Assembly: GCA_008501785.1 (NCBI GenBank)
Contig: QQUD01000023.1
Span: forward strand, 1-5,570
Source of the DNA: Chloroflexota bacterium
GTDB taxonomy: Bacteria; Chloroflexota; Anaerolineae; Promineifilales; Promineifilaceae
Length of the DNA stretch: 5,570 bases
Direction: 5' to 3'
Shown here one piece after another: positions 5,258 through 5,570 of this stretch (position 1 is its first letter; each line of letters opens with the position of its first letter). The notes under the pieces were generated by a model, which did not search any database, was not told where the DNA came from, and saw only the letters and a program-made list of their open reading frames with translations. Made by a program: the position numbers and the translations under genes.

Positions 5258-5570
5258 ATGGCCGAGGAAATATTGATTCCAACGGGATTAATTGAAAGCG
5301 TGCTGCGAGCATCGATTATTGCTGTTATACCATTACTTATTTGGGCATTTGGTCGATTTGGGTCGAAGAAAACGTGGTATTTCCAGACATCATCTACTTC
5401 AATAGCTTTTGGTGTTGCCCGTTTTTGGTACTATGTCTCTCCGTTTCTAGGAATATCCTTTTTGATCATGGGAGTCAGCGATTATTATTTAGGGCACAAT
5501 CCTAACTCAAGCTCAATTTGGTTATATTTTTCGATGGCCTGTATCCCCATTGGTTTTGTATGTGGATTTT
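5258..5570 (+). CDS. Hypothetical multi-pass membrane protein, C-terminus beyond window
   Basis: The frame is open from ATG 5258 to the window edge, 104 codons. The protein starts MAEEILIPTGLIESVL. It has three hydrophobic segments at about residues 14-33, 53-72 and 87-104, separated by a basic loop (GRFGSKKTW) and a short polar loop (GHNPNSSS). Aromatic residues cluster at the second and third segments, as is usual for membrane helices. I do not recognise a family. No good Shine-Dalgarno precedes the ATG; an in-frame TTG two codons upstream is an alternative start. The gene begins only 25 bases after the ppdK terminator T-run, so it needs either readthrough or a promoter very close by. It is more AT-rich than ppdK. 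Confidence 0.6.
   Translation, partial: MAEEILIPTGLIESVLRASIIAVIPLLIWAFGRFGSKKTWYFQTSSTSIAFGVARFWYYVSPFLGISFLIMGVSDYYLGHNPNSSSIWLYFSMACIPIGFVCGF

Noticed and set aside
1..5570. tRNA or rRNA genes
   Set aside because: No cloverleaf-like arms, TTCGA-type T-loops with flanking stems, or rRNA-like conserved blocks were seen on either strand.

Overview
The window looks like ordinary bacterial chromosome of moderate GC. It holds two divergent transcription units separated by about 800 bases of non-coding DNA. The taxon cannot be fixed from sequence alone. Three features fit an environmental Chloroflexota (Anaerolineae-like) genome best: a palindromic element starting and ending TGTAGGG/CCCTACA, a highly iterated AACGGCCGTT palindrome, and the type of pyruvate phosphate dikinase. 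This is a low-to-moderate confidence inference.

Minus strand, bases 1-1550: a secreted zinc carboxypeptidase of family M14. Its N-terminus is at base 1442 and its C-terminus lies beyond base 1. It is preceded by a 32-codon membrane-peptide ORF (1452-1550) with a strong ribosome binding site. The two share one frame, separated by a single TAA and three codons.

Bases 1551-2364: the divergent intergenic region. Its centre (1647-2172) is a striking modular array. Six ACTAGT hexamers bound five modules. Four are 112-bp copies of one repeat, with hexamer-to-hexamer spacing of exactly 106 bp. The fifth (102 bp, spacing 96) is a different, REP-like cruciform element. Each 112-bp copy encodes two adjacent hairpins whose loops are complementary to each other, i.e. 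a predicted kissing-loop fold, with compensatory changes between copies. This is the most interesting feature and I do not recognise it as a described family.

Plus strand, bases 2365-5157: a complete pyruvate phosphate dikinase (ppdK, 930 aa) with all catalytic motifs, a strong Shine-Dalgarno and a strong intrinsic terminator at 5183-5232. It interconverts pyruvate and phosphoenolpyruvate in the cytoplasm. After the terminator an unrecognised multi-pass membrane protein begins at 5258 and runs off the window.

The genes do not form an obvious pathway. The carboxypeptidase is a secreted peptide-degrading enzyme and PPDK is central carbon metabolism, so their adjacency may be incidental.
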